Assembly (NCBI GenBank): GCA_047638695.1
Contig: JBLINY010000106.1
Span: 1 to 15,713, forward strand
DNA: 15,713 nt
Reading direction: 5' to 3'
Source of the DNA: JAHECQ01 sp047638695
GTDB taxonomy: Bacteria > Actinomycetota > Acidimicrobiia > Acidimicrobiales > SZUA-35
The notes beneath the pieces were generated by a model. That model saw only the letters and a list, made by a program, of their open reading frames with translations. It was not told the origin of the DNA and searched no databases. Positions 1 through 7,129 of the stretch are shown one piece after another (position 1 is the first letter of the stretch; every line of letters begins with the position of its first letter). A program made the position numbers and the translations under genes.

Positions 1-281
1 AGGCGGCGCCGCCAGTCCAGGGGGGTCACCTACGGGTCGTGAGATAAACCCGCTGCCACGGCATCATCAACGACTACCAAAACGCAGCCTGACTAGGCAC
101 GACACAGTATTCGGCCCCCACACGCCGGACGAACGCTAGACGCAACATCGAGCTGCCCCGTGCGGACCCCGGGGGGACAGACTTTAGCGTCCGCGCTAAT
201 TTCCACTGTGGCCGTTCAGGTTCTCAGAACTTCAGTCGATGGACGTTTAAGTAGACTTTCTGAGAGTTTCCCACGATAATC
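1..281. other. Intergenic/upstream region before rloA
   Basis: No gene is recognised. Short open stretches touch the left edge in all three plus frames and close by positions 42, 45 and 139, so the tail of an upstream gene could be present, but nothing identifies it. The last 60 bases are more AT-rich and probably hold the rloA promoter. TAGACT (252-257) fits a TANNNT -10 box but has no convincing -35. A perfect 8-bp inverted repeat, TCTCAGAA (222-229) and TTCTGAGA (258-265), brackets it and could be an operator. Confidence 0.4.
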
Positions 282-1616
282 ATGACTATGAGCCCACAAG
301 TCGAGGACCGCGGAGCGAGAAGCGCACTGTTGTCGTTCACCGCCGCGAACGTCCGGTCATACCGAGACGAGACGCAGCTCGCGCTGATCGCGTCGCGTCT
401 CGCTCGCGCAGAGATCGTCCAACACCTGCGTTGGGAGACCGGCGAACGGACAGTCCCCGTATTGCCTGCGGCTGGAGTGTTTGGAGCGAACGCTTCCGGC
501 AAGTCCACGATCTTGCGCGCAATGGGCGACATGCGTGCACTCGTGCTCGGGTCGTTCCGCCACGGCACTGCGTCGACGTTGATCCCACGGAAACCTTTTC
601 AGCTTGATTCAGAGTCAGCCGGCCAGTCGACGCGATTCGAGATCGATCTCGTCCTCAACGGGGTTCGCTGGCAATACGGGTTCGAGATCAACGACCACAC
701 GGTCCTCGCCGAATATGCGTTCTACTTCCCGAACGGCCGCCAAGCCTCCGTGTTCGAACGCGAAGGAGAGACGATCAGCTTCGGCAAGGCCTTCCGATCG
801 GCCGGTCGCCTCATCGAGCGACTGCTACGTCCGAACGCGCTGCTCGTCTCGGTCGCAGGTGCCGCCGGACAGTCCGGATTGGAAGCGCTGTTCGCCTGGT
901 TTCAGTCGAACCTCTTGCTGGCCGAGTCCAGTAACCGCAACTGGCGCGCACTTCGAACCGCCGACCTTGCGCAATCCGACGAGTCCCACGATCGAGTCCT
1001 CGCTCTGCTCTGCGCTGCGGACCTCGGCATCACTGACATTTCGCGCGAGCCCGTCCCAGCCGAGCTCCGGTCCCACCTCGAACGGGTCCTGTCGGGGGAC
1101 GACGAGGATCTCGACAACGACGAGGTTCAGCTCTTCATCGAGGACCGTCTGCGCCTGACCCACTGCGGCGAAGGCGACTGCGCTGATTTCGATGCAGAGG
1201 ACGAATCGCTCGGCACCATGGTTTGGGTCGGACTCGTCGGGCCAGTCCTCGACGCTCTCGATCGAGGCGACGTGCTCCTCGCCGACGAACTCGACGCAAG
1301 CCTTCATCCGTACCTCGTCGATCAAATCGTCGCCCTATTCCAGAACCCGGCGACCAACCCGAACTGCGCCCAACTGATCTTCAACGCCCATGATGTGACG
1401 GTGCTCGGTGACTCTGAACACCGCTTGCTCGGTCGAGACCAAATCTGGTTCACCGAGAAGGACAGCGATGGAGCGACGACGCTATACCCACTGGCTGACT
1501 TCAGCCCCCGTAAGGACGAGGCTCTGGAACGGCGATACATGCAGGGCCGGTTTGGTGCGCTCCCGGTGCTCGACCCGGGAGAGTTCACGCGTGCTGCCAC
1601 CCTTGTCGACTCGTGA
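282..1616 (+). CDS. rloA: RloA-like AAA15-family ATPase (COG1106 type) of a two-gene defence cassette
   Basis: The 444-residue ATPase has an SMC/ABC-like architecture. The N-terminal beta-strand (TAANVRSYRDE, residues 20-30) is typical of AAA15 proteins. Walker A is GANASGKST at 68-76, the ABC-type signature S-L-G-T is near 309-312, Walker B is VLLADE at 331-336, and the switch His is in NAHD (370). The RDQIWFTEK stretch at 385-393 is characteristic of COG1106 proteins. The family is known from RloA encoded near type I restriction loci and from the AbiLi component of lactococcal abortive infection. It is thought to sense or transduce infection using ATP. It overlaps rloB by four bases (GTGA). 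No clear Shine-Dalgarno precedes 282. The conserved core begins near residue 17, where an in-frame TTG lies at 330, so the true start is uncertain. Family assignment is confident; the defence role is inferred. Confidence 0.85.
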   Translation: MTMSPQVEDRGARSALLSFTAANVRSYRDETQLALIASRLARAEIVQHLRWETGERTVPVLPAAGVFGANASGKSTILRAMGDMRALVLGSFRHGTASTLIPRKPFQLDSESAGQSTRFEIDLVLNGVRWQYGFEINDHTVLAEYAFYFPNGRQASVFEREGETISFGKAFRSAGRLIERLLRPNALLVSVAGAAGQSGLEALFAWFQSNLLLAESSNRNWRALRTADLAQSDESHDRVLALLCAADLGITDISREPVPAELRSHLERVLSGDDEDLDNDEVQLFIEDRLRLTHCGEGDCADFDAEDESLGTMVWVGLVGPVLDALDRGDVLLADELDASLHPYLVDQIVALFQNPATNPNCAQLIFNAHDVTVLGDSEHRLLGRDQIWFTEKDSDGATTLYPLADFSPRKDEALERRYMQGRFGALPVLDPGEFTRAATLVDS

Positions 1617-2242
1617 GGAAGCCGTCGGGACAGGCGCCCAAGAGGAACGCGGGGCGACAACCGCAACGCCGTGTCATCCGCGTCCTTACCGAGGGGGTGG
1701 TCACCGAGCCCCATTACCTCACACTTCTGGCCCGCAAGCATCGACAGCGGATCACGTTGCAGCACGACAAGAACTCTGCCGGTGCTGCACCACTTACCCT
1801 CGTCCAGGAAGCCCGACGACAGCAACGGGCGAGCAAACGGCGACGTAAGGCAGACGGATCGGACTTCGACGAGATCTGGTGCGCATTCGACACCGATGAA
1901 CACCTCAACCTTGCGCAAGCCGTTTCCGAAGCGGCGGACTCCGGCATTCGGATCGCACGGTCGACCCCATGCTTTGAACTCTGGCTGGTGCTCCATGTCG
2001 AGGACCACAACGCCTACGTTCATCGCCACGACATCCAACGGCGAGCCACTGACCTCGGACTGACGGACGGCAAGTCGATCTGTGGCACCGAAGCCGAGGA
2101 AACGCTCATGACGAACACGCAATCCGCAGTCGACAGAGCGCAACATCTCGACGACCGCCATGAGAACGATGGCTCACCAGCCGGGGAGAACCCGAGTAGC
2201 GGGATGTGGCGCCTCGTCGTAGCGATCGAGCAGAACGAGTAG
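1613..2242 (+). CDS. rloB: RloB-family protein (Toprim-like, predicted nuclease/effector)
   Basis: The 209-residue protein starts at GTG 1613, inside the rloA stop, which implies translational coupling. Recognisable RloB features are the N-terminal RVLTEGVVTEPHY (23-35) with acidic E27, the FDTDEH motif (92-97), PCFELWLVLH (119-128) and a C-terminal NPSSGMWRLV (193-202). The E...DxD arrangement resembles a Toprim-type metal site, which suggests nucleic-acid cleavage, but no activity is shown here. In characterised relatives (RloB; AbiLii as I recall it) the protein pairs with the AAA15 ATPase, matching the arrangement seen. The N-terminus is very basic (RKPSGQAPKRNAGRQPQRR), as expected of a nucleic-acid-binding protein. 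Length is normal and all motifs are intact, so the cassette looks functional. Confidence 0.85.
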   Translation: MRKPSGQAPKRNAGRQPQRRVIRVLTEGVVTEPHYLTLLARKHRQRITLQHDKNSAGAAPLTLVQEARRQQRASKRRRKADGSDFDEIWCAFDTDEHLNLAQAVSEAADSGIRIARSTPCFELWLVLHVEDHNAYVHRHDIQRRATDLGLTDGKSICGTEAEETLMTNTQSAVDRAQHLDDRHENDGSPAGENPSSGMWRLVVAIEQNE

Positions 2243-2558
2243 CCGCTCGCGTGGTCACACGGTGGTCACAACAGATCCGTGACGGGCTGTTATCCACAGG
2301 CATACCCCACACGATCCAGAGCGTCAGACCCCGCGTTTCCCCAGCTCAGAGCACATTTTCGGACACAATCCGGTACGAGCCAAAATAGGCTCGCGGCTGC
2401 TCTTAATCCGCAGGTTCTGAGGACGGCTCCGAGAAGTCAGATCGAACTAGGAAATCCTATATACAGATGGTCTTCATCTTGATAAGAGAACGAATCCGAG
2501 TTAGGAATGAGAGCAAACACAGCGGCTGACACGCCGCCCCGGCCAGAGGGAGTCCACC
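2243..2558. other. Intergenic region between rloB and the PPOX gene
   Basis: These 316 bases hold no recognisable gene. They contain a direct repeat GTGGTCACA (2251-2259 and 2262-2270), a single perfect DnaA-box-like TTATCCACA (2290-2298), and TAGGA-AA-TCCTA (2448-2459), a short inverted repeat. The stretch around 2430-2510 is AT-rich and contains the likely promoter of the next gene. No terminator hairpin with a T-tract was seen behind rloB. Confidence 0.5.
2479..2507 (+). promoter_or_regulatory. Candidate sigma-70-type promoter for the PPOX gene
   Basis: TTGATA (2479-2484) and TAGGAA (2502-2507) are separated by 17 bases, a good primary-sigma layout. They lie about 50 bases upstream of the start codon, in the most AT-rich stretch of the intergenic region. 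This is based on the sequence pattern only. Confidence 0.4.
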
Positions 2559-3026
2559 GTGACCATGATTTCTGCCCCGCTCGAAGCACTCCTCGGGTCT
2601 GACGCTGTCGCCCATGTCTGGACAAGAAATCCAGACGGCTCCCCACAGATCTCCGTTGTTTGGGTGATCGCCCGCGGCGATGAGGTGCTGTTCGGCACCG
2701 ACGGCAACAGCGTCAAGGCCCGGAATCTCGCGGCCGACCCGAATCTGATCCTTTCGGTCGAGGACACCGAGCGAAACACACGAGGTTTCCAGCGTCATGT
2801 CGTCATACGCGGCACGGCACGGGTGGAGTCAGGCCCAGATCCCGACCTGATGGACGCTCTCGCCATGAAGTACCTCGGGCTTCGCCATCATCCTTTGGCC
2901 CTTCGGGATTCGCCCACCGCCGTCGTCGTCCGGGTCACCATCGACCGGATCAGCGGCGTGGGTCCGTGGATCAACGAGTCACGGACTGAGTCCGAACCAG
3001 ACGCAGCTGCGTCGGTGCCGGTTTAG
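2559..3026 (+). CDS. PPOX-class (pyridoxamine 5'-phosphate oxidase fold) F420/flavin-dependent oxidoreductase
   Basis: The 155-residue split-barrel flavin/F420-binding protein resembles the mycobacterial Rv1155 type. Typical elements are HVWTRNPDGSPQISVVWV near residues 19-36, the strand VLFGTDGNSVKARNLAADP (about 48-66), which contributes to cofactor phosphate binding, and LILSVEDTE followed by VVIRGTARVE. Such proteins are cytoplasmic homodimers that reduce varied substrates with F420H2 or FMN; the substrate cannot be read from sequence. GTG 2559 is chosen because GGGAG at 2548-2552 lies about six bases upstream. ATG 2565 is an in-frame alternative two codons later. The gene appears monocistronic, with about 65 bases to the next gene, which has its own promoter-like box. 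Family is sure; cofactor preference (F420 rather than FMN) is inferred. Confidence 0.85.
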   Translation: MTMISAPLEALLGSDAVAHVWTRNPDGSPQISVVWVIARGDEVLFGTDGNSVKARNLAADPNLILSVEDTERNTRGFQRHVVIRGTARVESGPDPDLMDALAMKYLGLRHHPLALRDSPTAVVVRVTIDRISGVGPWINESRTESEPDAAASVPV

Positions 3027-3077
3027 CGCCCCATAGCCAACAGCGGGCTCTTCAGTAAAGCTTCAGGTTTGACGGCC

Positions 3078-3083
3078 TAGCGT
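3078..3083 (+). promoter_or_regulatory. Candidate -10 box of a leaderless promoter (TAGCGT)
   Basis: TAGCGT fits TANNNT and sits eight bases upstream of ATG 3092. That would place the transcription start at or next to the start codon. No Shine-Dalgarno precedes the gene, and no clear -35 was seen. Confidence 0.4.
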
Positions 3084-3091
3084 CTGCGGCC

Positions 3092-4537
3092 ATGCCTGAA
3101 TCCCGTCCGGTCTCGAAAGAGGCGAACCATCCATCGGGCCTAGGAGGCCTACTCAGAGCCGCCATCGGCCGCAGATCCGATTGGCGGGTCTCGATCCCCG
3201 AACCGGGAGCCCTCGGTATCGGCCGCCAATTGATTGGAATCGCGGCCGTAGTTCTCTCGGTGGTTGTCGGATGGCCAGCGTTCTCCGGGGCCACTGGCGA
3301 GGACGGATCGGTCGCTCTCGGGCTGTTCGTCGGCGCCGCTGCCATCACTCTCATGACGTGGAGCTTCTTCCTGGCCATCCGCGTTCGGGCTCTGGAGCCT
3401 TTGTTCGGTGGACTCGACCGGATGTACCAGGTGCATCGTTGGGCCGGCACGCTGGCCATGGCGTTCATGTTTCTCCACGTGCGGCTCGAACCCGAGGTCG
3501 AAGGCGGATTTCGAGGCGCATCGAAGTCAGTGGCCGACTCGGCAGAGGGTCTCGCTGGTGTCGGCGAATACATGCTCTGTGGACTCGTGGCCATCAGCCT
3601 GATCCGGTGGTTTCCCTATCGCTGGTGGCGCCTCACCCACAAACTCCTCGGCGTCCCCTTCGCCTTCGCCTGTTTCCAATTCTACACCGCAGAAAAGCCG
3701 TACGAGAATGGTTCCGGATGGGGTTGGTACTTCGGGACGATCATGACGATTGGTTTGGTGTCCTACGTCGTGCGGGTTGTCGGCCGAGATGCGCTCACCC
3801 GGGGCAAGCGATACCGGGTGGCCTCGGCCGTAGTCCAGGGGAGCACCATCGAACTCAACCTGTCCCCGGAACGGTACAAACTCGAACACCGAGCGGGCGA
3901 GTTCGCCATCATCAAAATCCAGGAGCGCGGCATGAGCGAGCCTCACGTCTTCACCATCGCATCGGCTCCCGAATCAGCAAACCTGCGCTTCTTCGTCCGC
4001 AACCTCGGCGACTGGAGCAAACGACTCCAGTCGGCCGACCTCGTCGGGACGACCGTCTACGTCGAAGGCCCGTACGGAGCGTTCGAACCGTTCGCCGACT
4101 CTGGCGGCGACACCCTATGGATCGCGGGTGGGATCGGCATCACCCCGTTCCTGAGCGCCATTGATCAGCTGGAATCGAACCCGCTGGAAACGAGCGGCTC
4201 GTCGGTTCCCACTCTGATCTACTGCGTGCCGACACGACGCGACGCCACAGCGATCGAGCACCTCGAACGCGCCAACGCGGCCGGCCGAATCCGACTCCAC
4301 GTGCTCGCGTCCGATGAAGGCCGCCGGTTCTCCCCCTCCTTGCTGACCGAAGTCTCCGACGGGCAGAGCCTCGCCAACACCCACACAGCAGTGTGCGGAC
4401 CTACGGGCCTTGTCCGGGCTGCCACCAGAGCAACCCGGGCTGCTGGCGCTCGCTCAATCGAGAACGAGGCCTTCGACATCCGCTCAGGCATCGGACCCGA
4501 CCTGTCTCAGCCGATCGCCGATCTCACTAGCCGCTGA
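3092..4537 (+). CDS. Ferric-reductase-like transmembrane flavocytochrome (FRD/NOX superfamily)
   Basis: This is a 481-residue membrane oxidoreductase. The N-terminal half has about six hydrophobic segments (roughly 45-65, 74-98, 115-131, 158-175, 184-200, 212-230). Heme-ligand candidates are H115 and H129, spaced HX13H, and H183 in THKLLG. The His expected 13 residues after H183 is Q196 here. The C-terminal half is a ferredoxin-NADP reductase module: an FAD motif around HVFTIASAPES (285-295), an NAD(P)-binding glycine motif GGIGITPFLSA (346-356), and a terminal CGPTG segment. Family members pass electrons from cytosolic NAD(P)H through FAD and heme across the membrane to ferric iron or other acceptors. 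There is no Shine-Dalgarno; TAGCGT eight bases upstream suggests leaderless expression. Family is confident; the electron acceptor is unknown. Confidence 0.88.
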   Translation: MPESRPVSKEANHPSGLGGLLRAAIGRRSDWRVSIPEPGALGIGRQLIGIAAVVLSVVVGWPAFSGATGEDGSVALGLFVGAAAITLMTWSFFLAIRVRALEPLFGGLDRMYQVHRWAGTLAMAFMFLHVRLEPEVEGGFRGASKSVADSAEGLAGVGEYMLCGLVAISLIRWFPYRWWRLTHKLLGVPFAFACFQFYTAEKPYENGSGWGWYFGTIMTIGLVSYVVRVVGRDALTRGKRYRVASAVVQGSTIELNLSPERYKLEHRAGEFAIIKIQERGMSEPHVFTIASAPESANLRFFVRNLGDWSKRLQSADLVGTTVYVEGPYGAFEPFADSGGDTLWIAGGIGITPFLSAIDQLESNPLETSGSSVPTLIYCVPTRRDATAIEHLERANAAGRIRLHVLASDEGRRFSPSLLTEVSDGQSLANTHTAVCGPTGLVRAATRATRAAGARSIENEAFDIRSGIGPDLSQPIADLTSR

Positions 4538-4543
4538 AGCCGC

Positions 4544-4594
4544 ACCGCCGAACAGGCCACACCGTCGAACAGGCCACACCGTCGAACAGGCCAC
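4544..4594 (+). repeat. Three tandem 17-bp repeats
   Basis: The unit ACCGTCGAACAGGCCAC occurs three times head to tail (4544-4560, 4561-4577, 4578-4594). Copies two and three are identical; copy one has C for T at position five. The array begins six bases after the stop codon of the ferric-reductase-like gene. Function is unknown; it may be replication slippage or a binding array. Confidence 0.9.
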
Positions 4595-4613
4595 TCCGCT
4601 GCCAGCATCCGCC

Positions 4614-4646
4614 GATCTTGACCTGATCTTGACTGGAGGTATTCGT
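4614..4646 (+). promoter_or_regulatory. Possible promoter with duplicated TTGAC element
   Basis: GATCTTGAC is duplicated at an 11-base step (4614-4622 and 4625-4633), giving TTGACC (4618-4623) and TTGACT (4629-4634). TTGACC with TATTCG (4640-4645), spacing 16, is a weak sigma-70-like pair upstream of the exported-protein gene. The 11-base step puts both copies on the same DNA face, so it could instead be a regulator site. Confidence 0.3.
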
Positions 4647-4662
4647 CTCCCCCGCCGATGCC

Positions 4663-4692
4663 TTTACTGGTTCGCAATCGCGGACCAGTAAA
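4663..4692 (+). promoter_or_regulatory. Perfect 9-bp inverted repeat in the leader of the exported-protein gene
   Basis: TTTACTGGT (4663-4671) and ACCAGTAAA (4684-4692) are perfect inverted copies with a 12-base spacer. They end just before the Shine-Dalgarno AGAAGGA (4695-4701) of the gene starting at 4705. The element could be an operator for a dimeric repressor or a leader hairpin controlling ribosome access. There is no T-tract, so an intrinsic terminator is unlikely. Confidence 0.6.
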
Positions 4693-4704
4693 TGAGAAGG
4701 ACCC

Positions 4705-5535
4705 ATGAATCGTCGAACGTTTCTTGCCGCGACGGGAGTAACCGGGCTCGGCCTCACCATGTCCGGGCTTGGTACTGGAGCGGCTGCGGCACAAGAGACG
4801 GACTCGGTGAGCATTGGAGGCACCGACCTTCAGGGTTGGGAGACGGTCGTCGGCGATGGTCTCTACGTCGCTGCTGGCGAGCTTCCCGTTTCGTTGGCCG
4901 ACATCGAAACCCACGACCTCGGAACCCATAGTGAGCTCGTAACCAACGTCCGTGAACGAAACATCATGGCCCACAACATCGCTTTCAAGCGGGTCATCGA
5001 CGACAGCCTGCTGAACGCCAGCCACACATGCAGCTACGAATTCCGACTGCCCGTAGTTCCGAGCATCAACAACGCGAGCCGCAACGGCCAAACAGTCGAG
5101 GGCGGCTTCTTTGTATGGGACGGCGCAGCGACGCGCCGCGACTACGGACTGGGGTTCCAGTGGATCCTCAACCCGTGGGATCCACAGGTCGGTGGAATCC
5201 AGAAATGGCATATGTCAGGCTGGAAGACCACGCACTACGTCGAGCCCGACTCCGAATGGCATCGCATCGATATTGAGGTCGATCCCAGGACGAGAGTTGC
5301 TTGCCTCATGTTCGACGGCATCGAGATAGATACGGTTTACACCCGTCGACAAAAGCCCGGCTACTGGGGAACCGAAATTGCGGGCCGGCTACAGGTCGAG
5401 GCAATCAGTCTCTTTCCAGACGACGGTCCCAATGCGCCTCAACACATCGTCGAAGCGCGCAACTGGCAGTGGACCTATGCCGGCGGCCACGGAGCGTCGC
5501 CCGGGCCTATCTTGAGTCCCGATTACCCCCTGTAG
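4705..5535 (+). CDS. Tat-exported protein with a predicted jelly-roll/LamG-like domain, function unknown
   Basis: This 276-residue secreted protein starts at ATG 4705 behind a clear AGAAGGA ribosome-binding site. The N-terminus is a twin-arginine signal: NRRTFLAATG (2-11), a Gly/Ala/Leu hydrophobic stretch, and an A-x-A cleavage site before QETDS near residue 31. The mature part is rich in Trp, Tyr and Asp. Stretches such as EGGFFVWDG and WHRIDIEVDP look like beta-strands of a concanavalin-A/LamG-type sandwich, a fold often used for binding carbohydrate or for 3-keto-glycoside hydrolases. I do not recognise the family, and the fold is inferred from pattern only. Tat export suggests folding or cofactor/metal binding before secretion. 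The gene stands alone with its own leader and inverted repeat. Confidence 0.75.
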   Translation: MNRRTFLAATGVTGLGLTMSGLGTGAAAAQETDSVSIGGTDLQGWETVVGDGLYVAAGELPVSLADIETHDLGTHSELVTNVRERNIMAHNIAFKRVIDDSLLNASHTCSYEFRLPVVPSINNASRNGQTVEGGFFVWDGAATRRDYGLGFQWILNPWDPQVGGIQKWHMSGWKTTHYVEPDSEWHRIDIEVDPRTRVACLMFDGIEIDTVYTRRQKPGYWGTEIAGRLQVEAISLFPDDGPNAPQHIVEARNWQWTYAGGHGASPGPILSPDYPL

Positions 5536-5557
5536 GTTTCCCCTGTAGCCACCCTGG

Positions 5558-7123
5558 CTAACAGGTAGGCCAGTAGCTGAGGTGGCGTTGCTCAGGCGGT
5601 GGTACGGCTCGGTTGGCGAACATTTCGAGGTCTTCGGCCAGGATACGACGTGTGTCGGCGGGGTCGATCATTTCGTCGATGCGCATGGTGCCCGCTGCCT
5701 CGTAGGGATTCGTTGCTTCGCCGACCTCTTTCACCATCCGCAAGCGTTCGGCTTCGCGCTCGGCGGGGTCGGCGATGCGGCCGAGCTTCGAGCCAAAGGC
5801 AACGTTCACGCCGACTTCAGGATCCATGAAGCCGATCTCGGCCCCCGGCCAGCAGTAGATGCCGTTCGACGGCATTAGGGCGCCGTTCATTGCCTGCCAA
5901 GCCAACCCGAATGCCTTACGTACACACACCGTGAGGGTCGGCATGGTGGCATTCTGCATGGCCTGCATCATCCGCATCCCTGTGTGCAACATCTTGTCGT
6001 GTTCGACCCGCTCGCCCACCATGAAGCCGGGCACATCGATGAGGAAGATCATCGGAATGTTGTACGAGTCGCACACGGTCATGAGGCGCACGATCTTGTT
6101 GCAGGCTTCAGGGTCGAGCGTGCCTGCGTTGTAGAACGGGTTGTTGGCCACAACACCAACCGAGAAGCCATTGAGGCGGGCCATTGCGCACGTCACGTTC
6201 GGGGCGTACTGCGGCTGGATCTCGAAGACCGTGCCAGGGTCGCAGATGCGAGCAACCACGTCGCGCATGTCGTACCCGGCGTTGCGGGTGTCGGGCACAA
6301 GCGAACTGAGGAGTGAGTCGGGCCCGAAGTCACCCGTTGGTTCGGCTCGCTCGGCCTGCTGATGAGCGTTGCTCGGCAAATATGACAGCCACCAACGGAT
6401 TGCTTCATAGGCCTCTTCGTCGGTGTCGACACCCAGATCGATCTGACCCGTCTTTTCGGCGTGAACGTCGACGCCGCCCACTTGCTCGAACGAGACGATT
6501 TCACCCGTCGCGATCTCGAACACCTTGGGCGAGGTGACAGCCATGGTCGAGCCGCGGGTCATCACCACGTAATCCGAGAGCGCCGAAACGAATGACGAGC
6601 CGCCGAACGACTGGCCGACAATGGCGGTGGCCATCGGCACCCGATGGCGACGCTTGGCCATGCCAAACAGAGTTCCACCGTCGGAAATACCCTCCGACCC
6701 CATCAGGTCCGGAATACGACCACCCCCGGTCTCCCCGAAGTGGACAATGGGGATGCCCATGTCTATGGCACGCTCGAAGAGTCGTTCCTCCTTGCGGCTG
6801 CCGACGATCGAACTCGAACCGCGAAGTACGGTGATGTCGTCCCCGAACAGGGCGACCGGCCGACCGTCTATCAGTGCATGGCCACCGATCTTGCCGTCGC
6901 CCGGCGTGCTATCACGCATGTCTTCGCGAACCGACCGGCTGAAGGTGCCGAGTTCTCGGAACGAGCCGGGGTCGACTAGACCGTCGATGTGCTGGCGGAC
7001 GTTCTTGTCCCCCTCGGCCGCCATCCGTTCCATCTTGTCGGCACCGCCCATCTCGGTTCGGATGGTGTTGGCCTGCCGATGCATGGCATCGACGTGTTCA
7101 TCTCGCAGCGACATAGCTGCCAT
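5558..7123 (-). CDS. Acyl-CoA carboxylase-type carboxyltransferase (PccB/MmdA superfamily), divergent clade
   Basis: This 521-residue protein consists of two crotonase-like carboxyltransferase halves. The N half has GKIGGHALIDGRPVAL (77-92), ETGGGRIPDLMGSEG (131-145) and a first oxyanion-hole region GQSFGGSSF (170-178). The C half has DVPGFMVG (363-370), RKAFGLAWQAMNG (402-414) and WPGAEIGFMDPEVG (425-438). The family moves carboxyl from carboxybiotin to propionyl-, acetyl- or related acyl-CoA, or the reverse. No biotin carboxylase or biotin-carrier gene is in the window, so partners must be elsewhere if it works that way. Oxyanion segments differ from canonical PccB (GGSSF for AGGAVYS; GLAWQAM for GGAY-VM), so the substrate is open. 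It starts six bases after the 342-residue protein with no clear Shine-Dalgarno, consistent with coupling. It converges with the exported-protein gene across 22 bases. Confidence 0.85.
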   Translation of the reverse strand: MAAMSLRDEHVDAMHRQANTIRTEMGGADKMERMAAEGDKNVRQHIDGLVDPGSFRELGTFSRSVREDMRDSTPGDGKIGGHALIDGRPVALFGDDITVLRGSSSIVGSRKEERLFERAIDMGIPIVHFGETGGGRIPDLMGSEGISDGGTLFGMAKRRHRVPMATAIVGQSFGGSSFVSALSDYVVMTRGSTMAVTSPKVFEIATGEIVSFEQVGGVDVHAEKTGQIDLGVDTDEEAYEAIRWWLSYLPSNAHQQAERAEPTGDFGPDSLLSSLVPDTRNAGYDMRDVVARICDPGTVFEIQPQYAPNVTCAMARLNGFSVGVVANNPFYNAGTLDPEACNKIVRLMTVCDSYNIPMIFLIDVPGFMVGERVEHDKMLHTGMRMMQAMQNATMPTLTVCVRKAFGLAWQAMNGALMPSNGIYCWPGAEIGFMDPEVGVNVAFGSKLGRIADPAEREAERLRMVKEVGEATNPYEAAGTMRIDEMIDPADTRRILAEDLEMFANRAVPPPEQRHLSYWPTC

Positions 7124-7129
7124 CTTGGT

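Noticed and set aside
2290..2298. TTATCCACA, a perfect DnaA box, as a replication origin
   Set aside because: It is a single copy with no cluster of boxes, no dnaA/dnaN neighbours and no AT-rich unwinding element.
2395..2416. Sequence GCTCTTAATCCGCAGGTTC resembling a tRNA-Lys(CTT) anticodon arm, as a tRNA remnant or att site of the rlo cassette
   Set aside because: The flanking bases do not form the anticodon or T stems, no integrase is present, and no second copy was seen in the window.
4544..4594. 17-bp repeats as a CRISPR array
   Set aside because: The repeats are contiguous with no spacers, and no cas genes are present.
5536..5560. Intrinsic terminator between the convergent genes
   Set aside because: Only a 4-bp stem (AGCC/GGCT) without a T-tract is present.
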